Shown here: positions 30,961 to 39,367 of the stretch, one piece after another
Layout: every line of letters begins with the position of its first letter
Position numbering within the stretch: position 1 is the first letter of the stretch
From: Kitasatospora sp. NBC_01287
GTDB lineage: Bacteria > Actinomycetota > Actinomycetes > Streptomycetales > Streptomycetaceae
Assembly: GCF_026340565.1 (NCBI RefSeq)
Contig: NZ_JAPEPB010000001.1
Span: 496,001 to 560,000 of the forward strand
Reading direction: 5' to 3'
DNA: 64,000 nucleotides
The notes under the pieces: model-generated
Told to the model about the DNA's origin: nothing
Databases searched by the model: none
Seen by the model: the letters and a program-made list of their open reading frames with translations, nothing else
Position numbers and translations under genes: made by a program

Positions 30961-31413
30961 TCAGCGGGCGCTGCCGAGGTCGCGGTCGGCCTCGTCGCCG
31001 GCCAGCAGCAGGGTGGTCTCCTCGATCCGGCGGAACCGTCCGTCGGGTGCGAACTCGGCGAACAGGTAGACCTCCATGCGCACGGTGCTGCCATCGGTCT
31101 TGGTGACCTCGACGACGTGGCGGTCGGCGTACCGGTCCCCGTCGCTCAGCTCGTCGAGCACCGTCACCGAACCGCCGGCGACGACGGAGCGCAGGTGGGC
31201 GATGTGCGTCAGGAAGGCCGCGCGGTCGTCCCAACGTCCGTCGGTGCGCTGGCGGTAGTCGGGGGCGAAGTGGCGGTCGACGGCTTCGTCCAGGTCGAGG
31301 CCCGGGGTGAAGAGGAGGTCGGTCAGGGCGCCGGCGATGTCGGTGCGGAAGGCGGCGGGGGCAGGTGCGGCGGGGGCGGTGACGGGCGTGGCGGGGGCGG
31401 CTGCGATGTCCAT
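30961..31413 (-). CDS. NTF2-like (SnoaL-type) protein
   Basis: A 150-residue small alpha+beta-barrel protein: residues 45-140 (FTPGLDLDEAVDRHFAPDYRQR, then VVEVTKTDGSTVRMEVYLFAEF) match the nuclear-transport-factor-2/SnoaL fold. Members are isomerases, hydratases or stress-related accessory proteins, and the exact role is not predictable. The N-terminus is an Ala/Pro-rich stretch from short repeats. The ATG at 31413 has AGGAG 10 nt upstream. A perfect 20-bp inverted repeat sits in its promoter region. Confidence 0.8.
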   Translation of the reverse strand: MDIAAAPATPVTAPAAPAPAAFRTDIAGALTDLLFTPGLDLDEAVDRHFAPDYRQRTDGRWDDRAAFLTHIAHLRSVVAGGSVTVLDELSDGDRYADRHVVEVTKTDGSTVRMEVYLFAEFAPDGRFRRIEETTLLLAGDEADRDLGSAR

Positions 31414-31443
31414 GGCTGATGGCTCCTGAGGTCGTGACGCGAT

Positions 31444-31496
31444 GCGTGCGCTGTGCACGGATAGGACAGTAGCACTTATCCGTGCACAGCGCACGC
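31444..31496 (-). promoter_or_regulatory. Operator: perfect 20-bp inverted repeat upstream of the NTF2-like gene
   Basis: The arms GCGTGCGCTGTGCACGGATA (31444-31463) and its exact complement (31477-31496) are separated by 13 nt. It begins 31 bp upstream of the NTF2-like start. The geometry suits a TetR-type repressor controlling that gene; no such regulator gene is adjacent. Confidence 0.75.
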
Positions 31497-31588
31497 TTCT
31501 CTGTCCGACCCCCTTCCCGGCCCTCAGCCTCAGCCTCAGCCTCAGCGATCGAACGCGATCAACCCGTTCGGGAGTCGGAACCGCGGCA

Positions 31589-32065
31589 CTACCGACCGTT
31601 CTGGAGGTAGCGCGCCGCTCCGTCGGCACGGGCCCGCAACACGGCCGCGAACCACGGGCGCTGCTCGGGCTGCAGGTAGGGCCGCCACTGCTCCGGGGCC
31701 CGCCAGGCGAACTCGTCGTGCTCGGCGCTGAGCACCACCGCGACGCCGTCCCCGGCCGGACCGGCGTCGAAGCAGAAGTCGATCACCGGGGGCCAGTCGT
31801 CGGCCGGGACGCGGTGGTCGACCACCAGCAGGGGCAGCGCGGCGGGCAGCGCGATGCCGGTCTCCTCGCGCGTCTCGCGCACCGCCGTCTCACTCGGGCG
31901 CTCGCCGTGGTCGGCCAGGCCGCCGGGCAGCTGCCACCAGGCGGGGTGCCCGGGGTAGGCGTGGGCCTGGTGGAGCATCAGGATCCGCCCGGCCCGGTCG
32001 GCCAGCAGGACGGCGGCGGAGACGACGTGCTTGGGAAGGGTGGCGGCGAACTCGTCGGGCGGCAT
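31589..32065 (-). CDS. NUDIX hydrolase
   Basis: A 158-residue NUDIX pyrophosphohydrolase. The Nudix box is complete: GGLADHGERPSETAVRETREETGI at residues 47-70, which contains GX5EX7REUXEEXGU. Substrates are nucleoside diphosphates linked to other moieties, not predictable further. The ATG at 32065 is chosen; a TTG at 32080 with AGAGGG upstream would add five residues. It stops before the operator region of the NTF2-like gene and reads the same way. Confidence 0.88.
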   Translation of the reverse strand: MPPDEFAATLPKHVVSAAVLLADRAGRILMLHQAHAYPGHPAWWQLPGGLADHGERPSETAVRETREETGIALPAALPLLVVDHRVPADDWPPVIDFCFDAGPAGDGVAVVLSAEHDEFAWRAPEQWRPYLQPEQRPWFAAVLRARADGAARYLQNGR

Positions 32066-32188
32066 GGCCAGGGTCGTCAATCTCGGCCCTCTCTCGGTGC
32101 GGCGGATGCTCGACCTGCTCAACGAACGGCGGCGCGGGCGGGCACGGCGTGGGCGGGCGAGGGCACGGGCGGGCGAGGCCTAGCGGAA

Positions 32189-32266
32189 CTCCACAGCCAA
32201 GCACCACAGCCAAGCACCACACCCGAGCTCCACACCCGAGCTCCACACCCGAGCTCCACAGCGAAG
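32189..32266. repeat. 13-bp tandem array, six copies, intergenic
   Basis: Six 13-bp units (CTCCACAGCCAAG, CACCACAGCCAAG, CACCACACCCGAG, two CTCCACACCCGAG, CTCCACAGCGAAG) lie between the divergent NUDIX and MarR genes. It ends 15 bp before the MarR -35 box. Confidence 0.92.
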
Positions 32267-32280
32267 CTCAACAGTTCGCC

Positions 32281-32309
32281 TTGCAAGTTCCCCTGCCGAC
32301 CCATAGGCT
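32281..32309 (+). promoter_or_regulatory. Leaderless promoter of the MarR gene
   Basis: TTGCAA (32281-32286) and TAGGCT (32304-32309) are separated by 17 bp. The -10 box ends 7 nt before the ATG at 32317, and no ribosome-binding site intervenes, so the transcript probably starts at the initiation codon. Confidence 0.7.
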
Positions 32310-32316
32310 CGACGGC

Positions 32317-32781
32317 ATGTCCCCCGCCACCCCCGCCCACCAGGACCCCGAGGACCTGCCCGGCTTCGCCGCCGAGATCCACACCGTCCTCGGGCAACTC
32401 GCCCGCCGGGCGCGCGCCGCCTCGGCGGCCAGCGAGCTGACCGCCTCCCAGCGCTCGGCCGTCGCGCGGCTGCTGCGGGACGGCGCGGCCACCACGGCCG
32501 ATCTGGCCCGCGCGGAGTTCGTCCGTCCGCAGTCGATGCGGATGACCGTGGCGGCGCTGGAGGAGCGGGGCTACGTCCGGCGCACGCCGCACCCCACCGA
32601 CGGGCGGCAGCTGCTGATCGAGCTGACCGAGGAGGGCCGGGCCGCGGTGGACTCGATCCTGCGGGCCAAGCGCGACTGGCTGACCAGCGCCCTCGGCACC
32701 CAACTCGACGCCGCGCAGCGCGCCACGCTCGCCCAGGCGCTGCCGCTGCTGCGCAGCCTGGCGGCCGGCGACGACCAGTGA
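32317..32781 (+). CDS. MarR-family transcriptional regulator
   Basis: A 154-residue MarR protein. The winged helix is ASQRSAVARLLRDG, ADLARAEFVRPQSMRMTVAALEERGYV and the wing HPTDGRQLLIELTEEGRA (residues 45-115). The TASQRSA and ATTADLA context resembles regulators next to isochorismatase-type hydrolases, and such a gene follows 116 bp downstream on the same strand. The intervening bases hold an imperfect 12-bp GGCACCAACCCC array. Confidence 0.87.
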   Translation: MSPATPAHQDPEDLPGFAAEIHTVLGQLARRARAASAASELTASQRSAVARLLRDGAATTADLARAEFVRPQSMRMTVAALEERGYVRRTPHPTDGRQLLIELTEEGRAAVDSILRAKRDWLTSALGTQLDAAQRATLAQALPLLRSLAAGDDQ

Positions 32782-32897
32782 GCGCGCGCCGGACCCCCGG
32801 CACCAACTCCGGCACCAACCCCGGCATCAACCCCGGCTCCAATCACCGGCGCCATCACCGCCGGGAGCAACCCCTCCAGGAACAAGGAAGCACAGCC

Positions 32898-33452
32898 ATG
32901 ACTGCCACCACGCTGGACCGCGACACCGCCCTCATCCTGGTCGACCTGCAGAAGGGCATCACCGCCATCGCCGCGGACGCCGGCATCGATCAGGTCCTGG
33001 CCAACGCCGAGCAGTTGGTCGCGGCGTTCCGCGAGCGCGAGCTGCCGATCGTCCTGGTCAACGTCACCGGCGGGGCGCCCGGCCGCACCGAGCGTCCCGC
33101 CCGCGGCGGCGACCTCCCGGCGGACTGGGCCGACCTGGTGCTGCCCGCCCAGCCGGGCGACATCACCGTCAGCAAGCGGACCTGGGGCGCCTTCCACGGC
33201 ACCGAGCTCGACCAGGAGCTGCGGCGCCGCGGTGTCACCCAGGTCGTCATCGGCGGTGTCGCCACCAGCGTGGGCGTCGAGTCGACGGCCCGCGCGGCGT
33301 ACGAGCACGGCTACCACGTCACCATCGCCACCGACGCGGTGGCCGACCTGGACCCGGTCTCGCACGAGCACAGCCTCACCCGGGTCTTCCCGAAGCTCGG
33401 CGAGACCGGCGGCACGGCGGAGCTGATCGCCCTGTTGAACGACCGCGGCTGA
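32898..33452 (+). CDS. Isochorismatase-family cysteine hydrolase
   Basis: A 184-residue hydrolase. The catalytic Asp is in LILVDLQKGI near residue 16, the Lys in ITVSKRTWGAFHGTELD near 95, and VIGGVATSVGVESTARAAYEHGY carries the family's cis-peptide VAT motif. The nucleophilic Cys position, two to four residues after GV, reads Val/Ser (VATSVGVES) rather than the usual C, so activity is uncertain. The ATG at 32898 has AAGGAAG upstream. It is probably regulated by the MarR protein immediately upstream. Confidence 0.87.
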   Translation: MTATTLDRDTALILVDLQKGITAIAADAGIDQVLANAEQLVAAFRERELPIVLVNVTGGAPGRTERPARGGDLPADWADLVLPAQPGDITVSKRTWGAFHGTELDQELRRRGVTQVVIGGVATSVGVESTARAAYEHGYHVTIATDAVADLDPVSHEHSLTRVFPKLGETGGTAELIALLNDRG

Positions 33453-33471
33453 CCCGAGCGCCCGGCGGACC

Positions 33472-33498
33472 GCCGGTGCCAGTGCCCTGGGCACCGGC
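33472..33498. terminator. Hairpin between convergent genes
   Basis: A 9-bp stem, GCCGGTGCC (33472-33480) with GGCACCGGC (33490-33498), and a 9-nt loop, lies 19 nt after the isochorismatase stop. A 10-bp CTCAGTACGG repeat (about 33520-33550) fills the rest of the gap. Confidence 0.6.
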
Positions 33499-33555
33499 AC
33501 CGGCCGCAGCTCAGGTCGACTGAGTACGGCTCAGTACGGCTCAGTACGGCTCAGC

Positions 33556-34455
33556 TCAGCCGCCGCTGGACACCCCGAGAGCCAGCCCCGCTTCGACGGC
33601 CATCGCCGTGAACGCCGTCGTCTCGCGCCCCCGCCGCGCCTCGTCGCCCGCGTAGGCGGAGGGAGTGCCCGCCGCCTCCCGGACCCGCAGCGCCTCGGTG
33701 ACGATCGGGTGCCAGCGCGGTTCGAACGCGGTCAAGGCGTACCGTCCGGCGGCGCTCTTGGCGGTGAGCGCGCCGGTGGCGAGCAGGTGGTGCAGGCGGC
33801 TGACCCCGAGCACGCACCACTCCGCCGCCAGGGGTGTGGCCGCACCCGCCGGGTCCTCGGTGAGCTCCTGGACGGCGCCCGCCCAGTAGTCGGCCAGGTT
33901 CGCGTGGCTGAAGGCGCGCAGCGCGGCGTCGTCCGTCCAGACCTCCGTCCCGGTGAGCACCGGCCCGCGCACCGTCACGCCGTGGCGCGCGAGTTCGTGC
34001 CAGGTGACCGGAGAGACGTCGAACCGGTCGGCCTCCGTGAAGGTGGCGTCCTTGACGCACGGCACGTCCGGGCACTGCTCCGGCGACCGGCCCAGATCGG
34101 CGCGCAAGAGGTGGAATCCGTCGAAGTACGGCCCTGGGCAGCGCTCCCGCACCACCCGGTGCGCCGTGGCGAGCGCCGCGAGCGCGGCCTCGTCGGGGCG
34201 TTCGGCCAGGACGGCGACGAAGTCGATGTCGCTGCGGTCGGCGTAGAACTCGCCGAAGCCCAACGAGCCGTGCAGGTACAGGCCTTCGACCAGCCCGGGT
34301 GCGGTCTCGTCGATCGCCGCGAGGAAGGTCGACGTGGTCCGCCGCACCTCGGGCGGCAGTGACGGCTGCGCGGAAGGCGCGGGCGGCTGCGGCTCAGGTC
34401 GCGCCGCGGACGCGGCTGTCGGCGCCGGAACCGGCCCGGATATCGGAGTTGGCAT
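33556..34455 (-). CDS. Nucleotidyltransferase (AadA-like with DUF4111-type domain)
   Basis: A 299-residue protein with the polymerase-beta-type nucleotidyltransferase motif YLHGSLGFGEFYADRSDIDFVAV near residue 62, whose GS and DxD supply the active site. The C-terminal part resembles the DUF4111 region of aminoglycoside adenylyltransferases (WCVLGVSRLHHLLATGAL, TAKSAAGRYAL). That suggests adenylylation of an aminocyclitol, but many chromosomal relatives confer no resistance. The N-terminus is Pro/Ala rich. The ATG at 34455 follows AGGATG. Confidence 0.8.
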   Translation of the reverse strand: MPTPISGPVPAPTAASAARPEPQPPAPSAQPSLPPEVRRTTSTFLAAIDETAPGLVEGLYLHGSLGFGEFYADRSDIDFVAVLAERPDEAALAALATAHRVVRERCPGPYFDGFHLLRADLGRSPEQCPDVPCVKDATFTEADRFDVSPVTWHELARHGVTVRGPVLTGTEVWTDDAALRAFSHANLADYWAGAVQELTEDPAGAATPLAAEWCVLGVSRLHHLLATGALTAKSAAGRYALTAFEPRWHPIVTEALRVREAAGTPSAYAGDEARRGRETTAFTAMAVEAGLALGVSSGG

Positions 34456-34508
34456 ACGGACATCCTAGGCACTGACCGACCGTCACAACGCCCGCCGGAC
34501 ACGGCGTG

Positions 34509-35288
34509 TCAGTGCACGGAGAAGCCGCCGTCGACGAAGACCGACTGCCCGGTGACGTAGGCGGAGGCGCGGCTCGCCAGGAACACCGCCGCACCCTCGA
34601 AGTCCTCGGCCAGACCGTTGCGCCCGACCATCGTGCGCGCGGCCAGCGCCGCCACCCGCTCCGGGTCCGACGACAGCCGCGCGTTGAGCGGCGTCATCAC
34701 GAACCCCGGCACCAGTGTGTTGCAGGTGACGCCGTACGGCGACCAGGCCTCGGCCTGCGAACGGGCCAGCGACTCCAGCGCCCCCTTGGAGACTCCGTAG
34801 GCTCCACTCTGCACGAACGCCCGGTGCGCTTGCTGGGAGGTGACGTGGATGATCCGCCCGAAGCCGCGCTCGGCCATGCCGGGCCCGAACCGCTGTCCCA
34901 GCGCGTACGGCGCCGCCAGGTTCACCGCCATGGTGGTGTCCCAGACGTCGTCACCCAGCTCGCCCATGGGCGGCCGCAGGTTCACCCCGGCGGAGTTGAC
35001 GAGGATGTCGGGCTCGCCGAACACCCCGGCCGCCTCATCGGCCACGCGGCGGGCGCCGTCGCGCGTGCTCAGATCGCCGCTCACCCAGGCCGCCCGGCCG
35101 CCGTGCGCCGTCAGCTCGCCTACCGCCGCCGCCAGTTCCGCCTCCCTGCGCGCCACGATCACGACGCTCGCCCCTGCCCGGGCCAGCGCTCCGGCGATGG
35201 CACGGCCGATGCCGGAACTGCCGCCGGTGACCACGGCAACACGTCCGTCCAGCGAGAACAGCTCAGCGAGATAGCTCTGCGACTCCAT
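34509..35288 (-). CDS. SDR-family oxidoreductase
   Basis: A 259-residue classical short-chain dehydrogenase. The cofactor motif is TGGSSGIGRAIAGALA at residues 21-36, the NSAG stretch (LVNSAGVN) is near 90, and the catalytic Ser/Tyr/Lys are in VTSQQAHRAF and YGVSKGALESLARS. The C-terminus FVDGGFSVH is normal for gluconate 5-dehydrogenase-like SDRs. The substrate is not determined. It is followed at 53 bp by the nucleotidyltransferase gene on the same strand. Confidence 0.88.
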   Translation of the reverse strand: MESQSYLAELFSLDGRVAVVTGGSSGIGRAIAGALARAGASVVIVARREAELAAAVGELTAHGGRAAWVSGDLSTRDGARRVADEAAGVFGEPDILVNSAGVNLRPPMGELGDDVWDTTMAVNLAAPYALGQRFGPGMAERGFGRIIHVTSQQAHRAFVQSGAYGVSKGALESLARSQAEAWSPYGVTCNTLVPGFVMTPLNARLSSDPERVAALAARTMVGRNGLAEDFEGAAVFLASRASAYVTGQSVFVDGGFSVH

Positions 35289-35388
35289 GCCCGCACCCTA
35301 GACGACGTGCCGCGGCGCCAGCACCCGGGTTACAGGGGACGCGGTACCGCTGCGGACCAGCGGGCCGGGCGGGCGCGGCGGCCCCACC

Positions 35389-35751
35389 TCACAGCGCTCC
35401 GGGTGGCGGGGCGGCCGACCCGTCGGGGAGGTCCTGGCGAGCGCCGAGGAAGTAGACCAGGTCCGGCTCGAACTCGACGTCCACAGCAGAGCCGTCGTCG
35501 GCGGAGCCGTCCGCCGCGGCCGCCGCCAGGGTCGCGCGCAGCGGCTCCCGGAGCGCGGGCAGGATCTGGTACTCGCCCCCCGTCAGCCAGTCGTCGTCAC
35601 GGACGTCGCAGTGCTCGCGCAGCAAAGGGCGGATCCGCAAGTACTGCTGCCTGTTCAGCGGGACGGACGCGCGGAGCCGGTCGTCGGCTCCGAAGCCGCT
35701 CAGCAGCCAGAGCAGGTTGCGGCCGTCGGCGAAGGGTTGCTCCTCACTCAT
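35389..35751 (-). CDS. Unrecognised small protein
   Basis: A 120-residue soluble acidic protein, no family recognised. Readable segments are NLLWLLSGFGADDRLRASVP near the N-terminus and VDVEFEPDLVYFLGARQDLP near the C-terminus. It has no signal peptide or membrane helix. Support comes from codon bias, an ATG at 35751 and isolation between an SDR gene and a divergent gene. Confidence 0.55.
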   Translation of the reverse strand: MSEEQPFADGRNLLWLLSGFGADDRLRASVPLNRQQYLRIRPLLREHCDVRDDDWLTGGEYQILPALREPLRATLAAAAADGSADDGSAVDVEFEPDLVYFLGARQDLPDGSAAPPPGAL

Positions 35752-35913
35752 CCGGTCACCCTAGAACGGCTCTCGCCTCCACCGGGCAGCCGGGCAGCCG
35801 GCAGGCCGCGGGATGCGCTCCGAAACCCGGTGGCCGGCGCGGCCCGTGGGCCGGTACCGTCCGATCTCCCACGGGCCGCATCAGCGGCAGCAGACACACG
35901 GAGAGCGACTCCC

Positions 35914-36282
35914 ATGACCGGCCGGCGATCGACGACGACCCTCTGGAGACCCACAGGGCCCGAGGAGCTGGCCCTGGTCCGGGAGCTGAACTGGCGTGCC
36001 TGGCCGGCCCGGTTGCCCGAGCAGCCGATCTTCTACCCCGTCCTCGACGAGGACTACGCGATCAAGATCGCGCGGGACTGGAACGTCAAGCACAGCGGTG
36101 CCGGGTTCGTCACGCGCTTCGAGGTCGAGTCGGAGTTCCTGCGCCGGTACCCCGTCCAGCAGGTCGGCGGCCGGACGATCCTCGAACTGTGGGTACCGGC
36201 CGCGGAGCTTGACGAGTTCAACGCCCACATCGTCGGCGAGATCCAGGTGGTGCACGAGTTCCGCCGGCTCCAGAGCCGTTGA
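35914..36282 (+). CDS. Conserved small protein ('ADP-ribosylation/crystallin J1'-type annotation)
   Basis: A 122-residue protein of a family common in actinobacteria and proteobacteria that is annotated with the crystallin-J1 name but has no shown activity. Typical segments are TTLWRPTGPEELALVRE, FYPVLDEDYAIKIARDWNVK, and LELWVPAAELDEFNAHIVGEI at the C-terminus. The ATG at 35914 has GGAGAG upstream. The GNAT gene starts 44 bp downstream on the same strand and may be cotranscribed. Confidence 0.72.
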   Translation: MTGRRSTTTLWRPTGPEELALVRELNWRAWPARLPEQPIFYPVLDEDYAIKIARDWNVKHSGAGFVTRFEVESEFLRRYPVQQVGGRTILELWVPAAELDEFNAHIVGEIQVVHEFRRLQSR

Positions 36283-36326
36283 GACATCGCGACATCCTGC
36301 TGATGCTCGAACTGGAGAAGGAGCCC

Positions 36327-36836
36327 ATGCGCATCCGAGAGGCCCACAGCAACGAACTTCCCCTTCTCCAGGAGATCGAGAGGGCGGCGGGCCGCTGCTT
36401 CCGCGATATCGGCATGGCCGCTGTCGCGGACGACGAGCCGCTGCCGCTGGACGAACTCGCCCGATACCAGCGAGCCGGCCTGGCCTGGGTGGCCGGCGAC
36501 GGGACCGGCGCCCCGGTGGCCTACCTCATCGCAGACCACGTCGACGGCAGCCTCCACGTCGAACAGGTCTCGGTGCACCCTGACAGTGCCCGCAGGGGAA
36601 TCGGACGCGCGCTCCTGGACCATCTCGCCGACCTGGCTGCAGCCGGCGGCATCCGCGCCCTGACCCTCACCACGTTCACCGACGTGCCGTGGAACGCCCC
36701 CTACTACGCCCGCTGCGGGTTCCAACCGCTCGCCGAGGAGCTACTCGGCCCCGGTCTGCGGGAGGTCCGCGCGCGGGAAGCGGCCCACGGTCTGGACCGG
36801 TGGCCGCGGTTGTCCATGCGGCGAACCATCGGCTGA
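36327..36836 (+). CDS. GNAT-family N-acetyltransferase
   Basis: A 169-residue acetyltransferase. The acetyl-CoA-binding motif A is VEQVSVHPDSARRGIGRALLDHL near residue 80 (RRGIG is the pyrophosphate loop). Motif B is TLTTFTDVPWNAPYYARCGF, typical of GNATs acting on small amines. The ATG at 36327 has GGAGAAGGAG upstream. The substrate is unknown. Confidence 0.9.
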   Translation: MRIREAHSNELPLLQEIERAAGRCFRDIGMAAVADDEPLPLDELARYQRAGLAWVAGDGTGAPVAYLIADHVDGSLHVEQVSVHPDSARRGIGRALLDHLADLAAAGGIRALTLTTFTDVPWNAPYYARCGFQPLAEELLGPGLREVRAREAAHGLDRWPRLSMRRTIG

Positions 36837-36915
36837 CGGATCGCGCAAGGCCTGTGCCACCAGCGGTCCGCTCCGGCGCGGGCCACCTCGGCAGGCCGCG
36901 GCCGGCGCCCGCCGG

Positions 36916-37308
36916 TCAGGAACCGGGGCCGAACTCCCCGTCCGCGAGCAGGAACGGTGAGACCGCCGCCAGGAACTCCCCCGGGGCCGCGTGGTGGATC
37001 AGGTGCCCCACCGGGATGGTCACCACCCGCCCGTCGGGGAGGCGGCCGGCCAGTTCGGCGATGCCTTCCTGGGCGACGTGGCTGGATGGGCCGCCGGCCA
37101 GCACCAGGGTCCGGGCGGTGATCTCACCGAGCCGTTCCAGCCACGCGGGATCCCCGCGGAGGTCGAGCGCGTACACCCGTCGGCCGCGGGCGAGGACCGG
37201 CGTCACCTCCCGCCAGTCGGCGGCTCCCTCGCCCAGCGCCTGCAGCAGGACGAGCGGCGGGGCGTCCGGCGGACCCGACAGCTGGTAGGCCAACCGGATC
37301 CCGCCCAC
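36916..37308 (-). pseudogene. Alpha/beta hydrolase with its catalytic centre deleted
   Basis: Residues 1-52 match the start of an alpha/beta hydrolase (LAYQLSGPPDAPPLVLLQALGE, YALDLRG). From DPAWLERLGEITARTLVLAGG on, the sequence matches its C-terminal part. The roughly 110 residues in between, including the GxSxG nucleophile elbow, are missing in frame. Total length is 130 instead of about 250. The catalytic His context (VGHLIHH) remains. The GTG at 37308 lacks a good ribosome-binding site. Confidence 0.7.
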
Positions 37309-37817
37309 CTCGACCGAGTGTTGATCAGCAACCGTCTCCGGAGGAGACGCGGAAGGCGTGTGCCGGAGCGACGGAGTTCACCAGCGGCCGAACCACTCGT
37401 GCGCCGACCGCCGCCACGCCATAGCGTCCGGGGCGGACCGCGCAGTAGTCGGACTCGGGCCGAGGGGTGCGATTGAGCCAACCACCCTGTGCTGGTCGGC
37501 GAGTTCACGCTGTCGCCGGCCGGCAGAAGGCTCGAAGCCCAGGGCCTGGAGGCGGCGGCAGCACTCCGGGCTGAGTTGGCCGAAAAGCAGCGCTCAAGTA
37601 GTAAATATGCCAACGGCATTGTCATACGGCATCTCTCACTCAGTAACCTTCCGTGGCAGTCGAGCAACGCGTCGTGGCGGTCGACGGCTGGCGGTCGACG
37701 GCTGGCGGCTGGCGGCTGGCGGCTGGCGGCTGGCGGCCAGTAGTCGGTGGCCGGTGGCCGGTGCTGACCACCACCTCCCACTCCCGCCGACATCCCTACC
37801 ATTCCGAAGGAGCCCAG
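37309..37817 (+). promoter_or_regulatory. Long leader region of the Roadblock cluster
   Basis: 509 bases without a supportable gene. An AT-rich patch at 37590-37640 (GTAGTAAATATGCC) holds a 13-bp palindrome, ATGCC-AAC-GGCAT (37607-37619), a candidate operator or promoter for the cluster. A GGCTGGC-based tandem array fills about 37675-37740, just before the first Roadblock gene. Confidence 0.45.
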
Positions 37818-38201
37818 GTGCCGGGGATCGAGGACTGCCTGTCGGCGGCGATGAGAATCGCCGGCGCGCGCGGTGCGGGCCTGCTCGACTGGGGCAGCGG
37901 ACTGGCGCTCGGCACGGCGGGGGTGAGCCCGGCCGAGGACCACGAAGCCACCGCCGCCGAGGCCACCGACCTGGTCAGGCTCGCCGCCGAGAGCCTGAGC
38001 TTCGCCGAAGCGAGCGACCCACGACTGCCGCTGCAGGACCTGATCCTGACCACGGAACGCAGCTACCACCTGTTCCGGCTGATCGGCACGGTCTTCGACA
38101 GCCGACTGCTGCTGCACCTGTGGCTCGACCGCGAGGAAGCCAATCTGGCCGGCGCGCGCCTACGCCTGCAGGCTCTGGCGGAGGAGCTGGTGCTCGGCTG
38201 A
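37818..38201 (+). CDS. Roadblock/LC7-domain protein
   Basis: A 127-residue single-domain protein: IEDCLSAAMRIAGARGAGLLDWGSGLALG is the first helix and strand pair and LQDLILTTERSYHLFRLIG the second. It is similar in layout to the protein at 39958. Roadblock proteins usually regulate small GTPases or assemble signalling complexes. The GTG at 37818 follows AAGGAGCCCAG. It is the first gene of a four-gene same-strand cluster with short gaps. Confidence 0.78.
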   Translation: MPGIEDCLSAAMRIAGARGAGLLDWGSGLALGTAGVSPAEDHEATAAEATDLVRLAAESLSFAEASDPRLPLQDLILTTERSYHLFRLIGTVFDSRLLLHLWLDREEANLAGARLRLQALAEELVLG

Positions 38202-38319
38202 AGCACCGCACCGCACTGCACCGCACCGCGCCTCCAGCACGGCCCGGACGGCCCGGCACGCGGCGCCGCAGCATCGCCGTACCCCCACAAGTCCGCCTCC
38301 ACGTACGGGAGCTGAGGAT

Positions 38320-39333
38320 GTGAGCACACCCATGTCACGCCGCTGGCAGCCACCGGGCCCGGCTGTCGAGCGGCTGGCCGACACCCGGGCCACCGGGGCC
38401 CTGCACACGGAGACCGGCACCGTCTACCTGGACCACGGCGCCGTCGTCCACGCGGACAGCCCGCACTCCCTCGACCTCGGGGAACTGCTGACCCGCTGCG
38501 GCCGGCTCACCCCGGACCGCTGGCAGCACACCCTGGACCAGTTCGCCGACAACTGCCTGGTCGGCCGCATGCTGGTCGCCCAAGGGAGCCTGACACGAGG
38601 CGAGTTGGAACTCTGCCACCTCGCCGCCCTGCACGACGCGGCCTTCTTCGCCCTCGGCGCGCTCTCCCCGGACGCCCGCTTCGAGCCCGGAGCGCGGCAC
38701 TGGCTCGGCCCGGTGAACGAGGTGGACCCCAGGCTGCTGCGGCGCGAGGCGGTACGGCGCCGGGATCTGCTGGAGCGCATCTGGCCCTGGCCGCAGGTGG
38801 ACACCGCGCCCGTGCGGCGGGCGGCCGCGCCGCACGGGAACAGCGCGGGGCCGGCCGGAAGTCCACGACGGCGCGAGCTGCTGGGCCTCGCCGACGGCCG
38901 CCGGACACCGACCGAGCTGGCCCGGCTGCTGGGACGCTCGACCTACGCGACGATCGTCGAGGTCCGGCGACTGGCGGCGGCCGGCCTGATCGCGACGCCC
39001 CGCGAGGAGTCGTACGAGCGGCTGTGCCAGGAACCGCGAGCGCGGCAGCCGCAGGATCAGCGGTCCCAGGACCAGCATCCTCAGGACCAGCGACCTCAGG
39101 ACCAGCGACCTCAGGACCAGCGACCTCAGGACCAGCGGCCGGTCGGCGAACTGACCGGCGTCGGGGCCGGGTTGTCCGTGCCGCCCCCGCGCGACGCGCT
39201 GGACCACCGGGTGCCGGGCGCAACCCTGCGCCGTGCCACCGGGCGCAACCCGCCGCCGCCCCGCCCCGCGCCCACCGAACCGGACATCGCTCTGCTGACC
39301 CGCGTCCGCATCGCACTGGAGGCCCGACTATGA
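38320..39333 (+). CDS. PATAN/DUF4388-like regulator with winged helix
   Basis: A 337-residue protein. Residues 10-150 resemble a DUF4388/PATAN domain (ATGALHTETGTVYLDHGAVV, LGELLTRCGRLTPDRW, VGRMLVAQGSLTRGELELC). Residues 185-225 form a helix-turn-helix-like unit (GRRTPTELARLLGRSTYATI, VRRLAAAGLI). A QDQRP repeat linker (residues 245-275) and a basic tail follow. The GTG at 38320 has GGGAG 8 nt upstream. Its position between Roadblock genes suggests the DNA-binding output of a Roadblock switch; no target is known. Confidence 0.7.
   Translation: MSTPMSRRWQPPGPAVERLADTRATGALHTETGTVYLDHGAVVHADSPHSLDLGELLTRCGRLTPDRWQHTLDQFADNCLVGRMLVAQGSLTRGELELCHLAALHDAAFFALGALSPDARFEPGARHWLGPVNEVDPRLLRREAVRRRDLLERIWPWPQVDTAPVRRAAAPHGNSAGPAGSPRRRELLGLADGRRTPTELARLLGRSTYATIVEVRRLAAAGLIATPREESYERLCQEPRARQPQDQRSQDQHPQDQRPQDQRPQDQRPQDQRPVGELTGVGAGLSVPPPRDALDHRVPGATLRRATGRNPPPPRPAPTEPDIALLTRVRIALEARL
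39052..39141. repeat. 15-bp tandem array, six copies, in the regulator linker
   Basis: Six units of CAGGACCAGCGACCT, the first two and last diverged, encode QDQRP repeats between the HTH part and the C-terminal tail. It keeps the frame. Confidence 0.94.
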
Positions 39334-39367
39334 CCCCCGCCCCACCCGCCACCCCGAACGCCCGGTC

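Noticed and set aside
37489..37743. Short plus-strand frame ahead of the Roadblock cluster
   Set aside because: It enters the GGCTGGC tandem array, has no clear ribosome-binding site and resembles no family.
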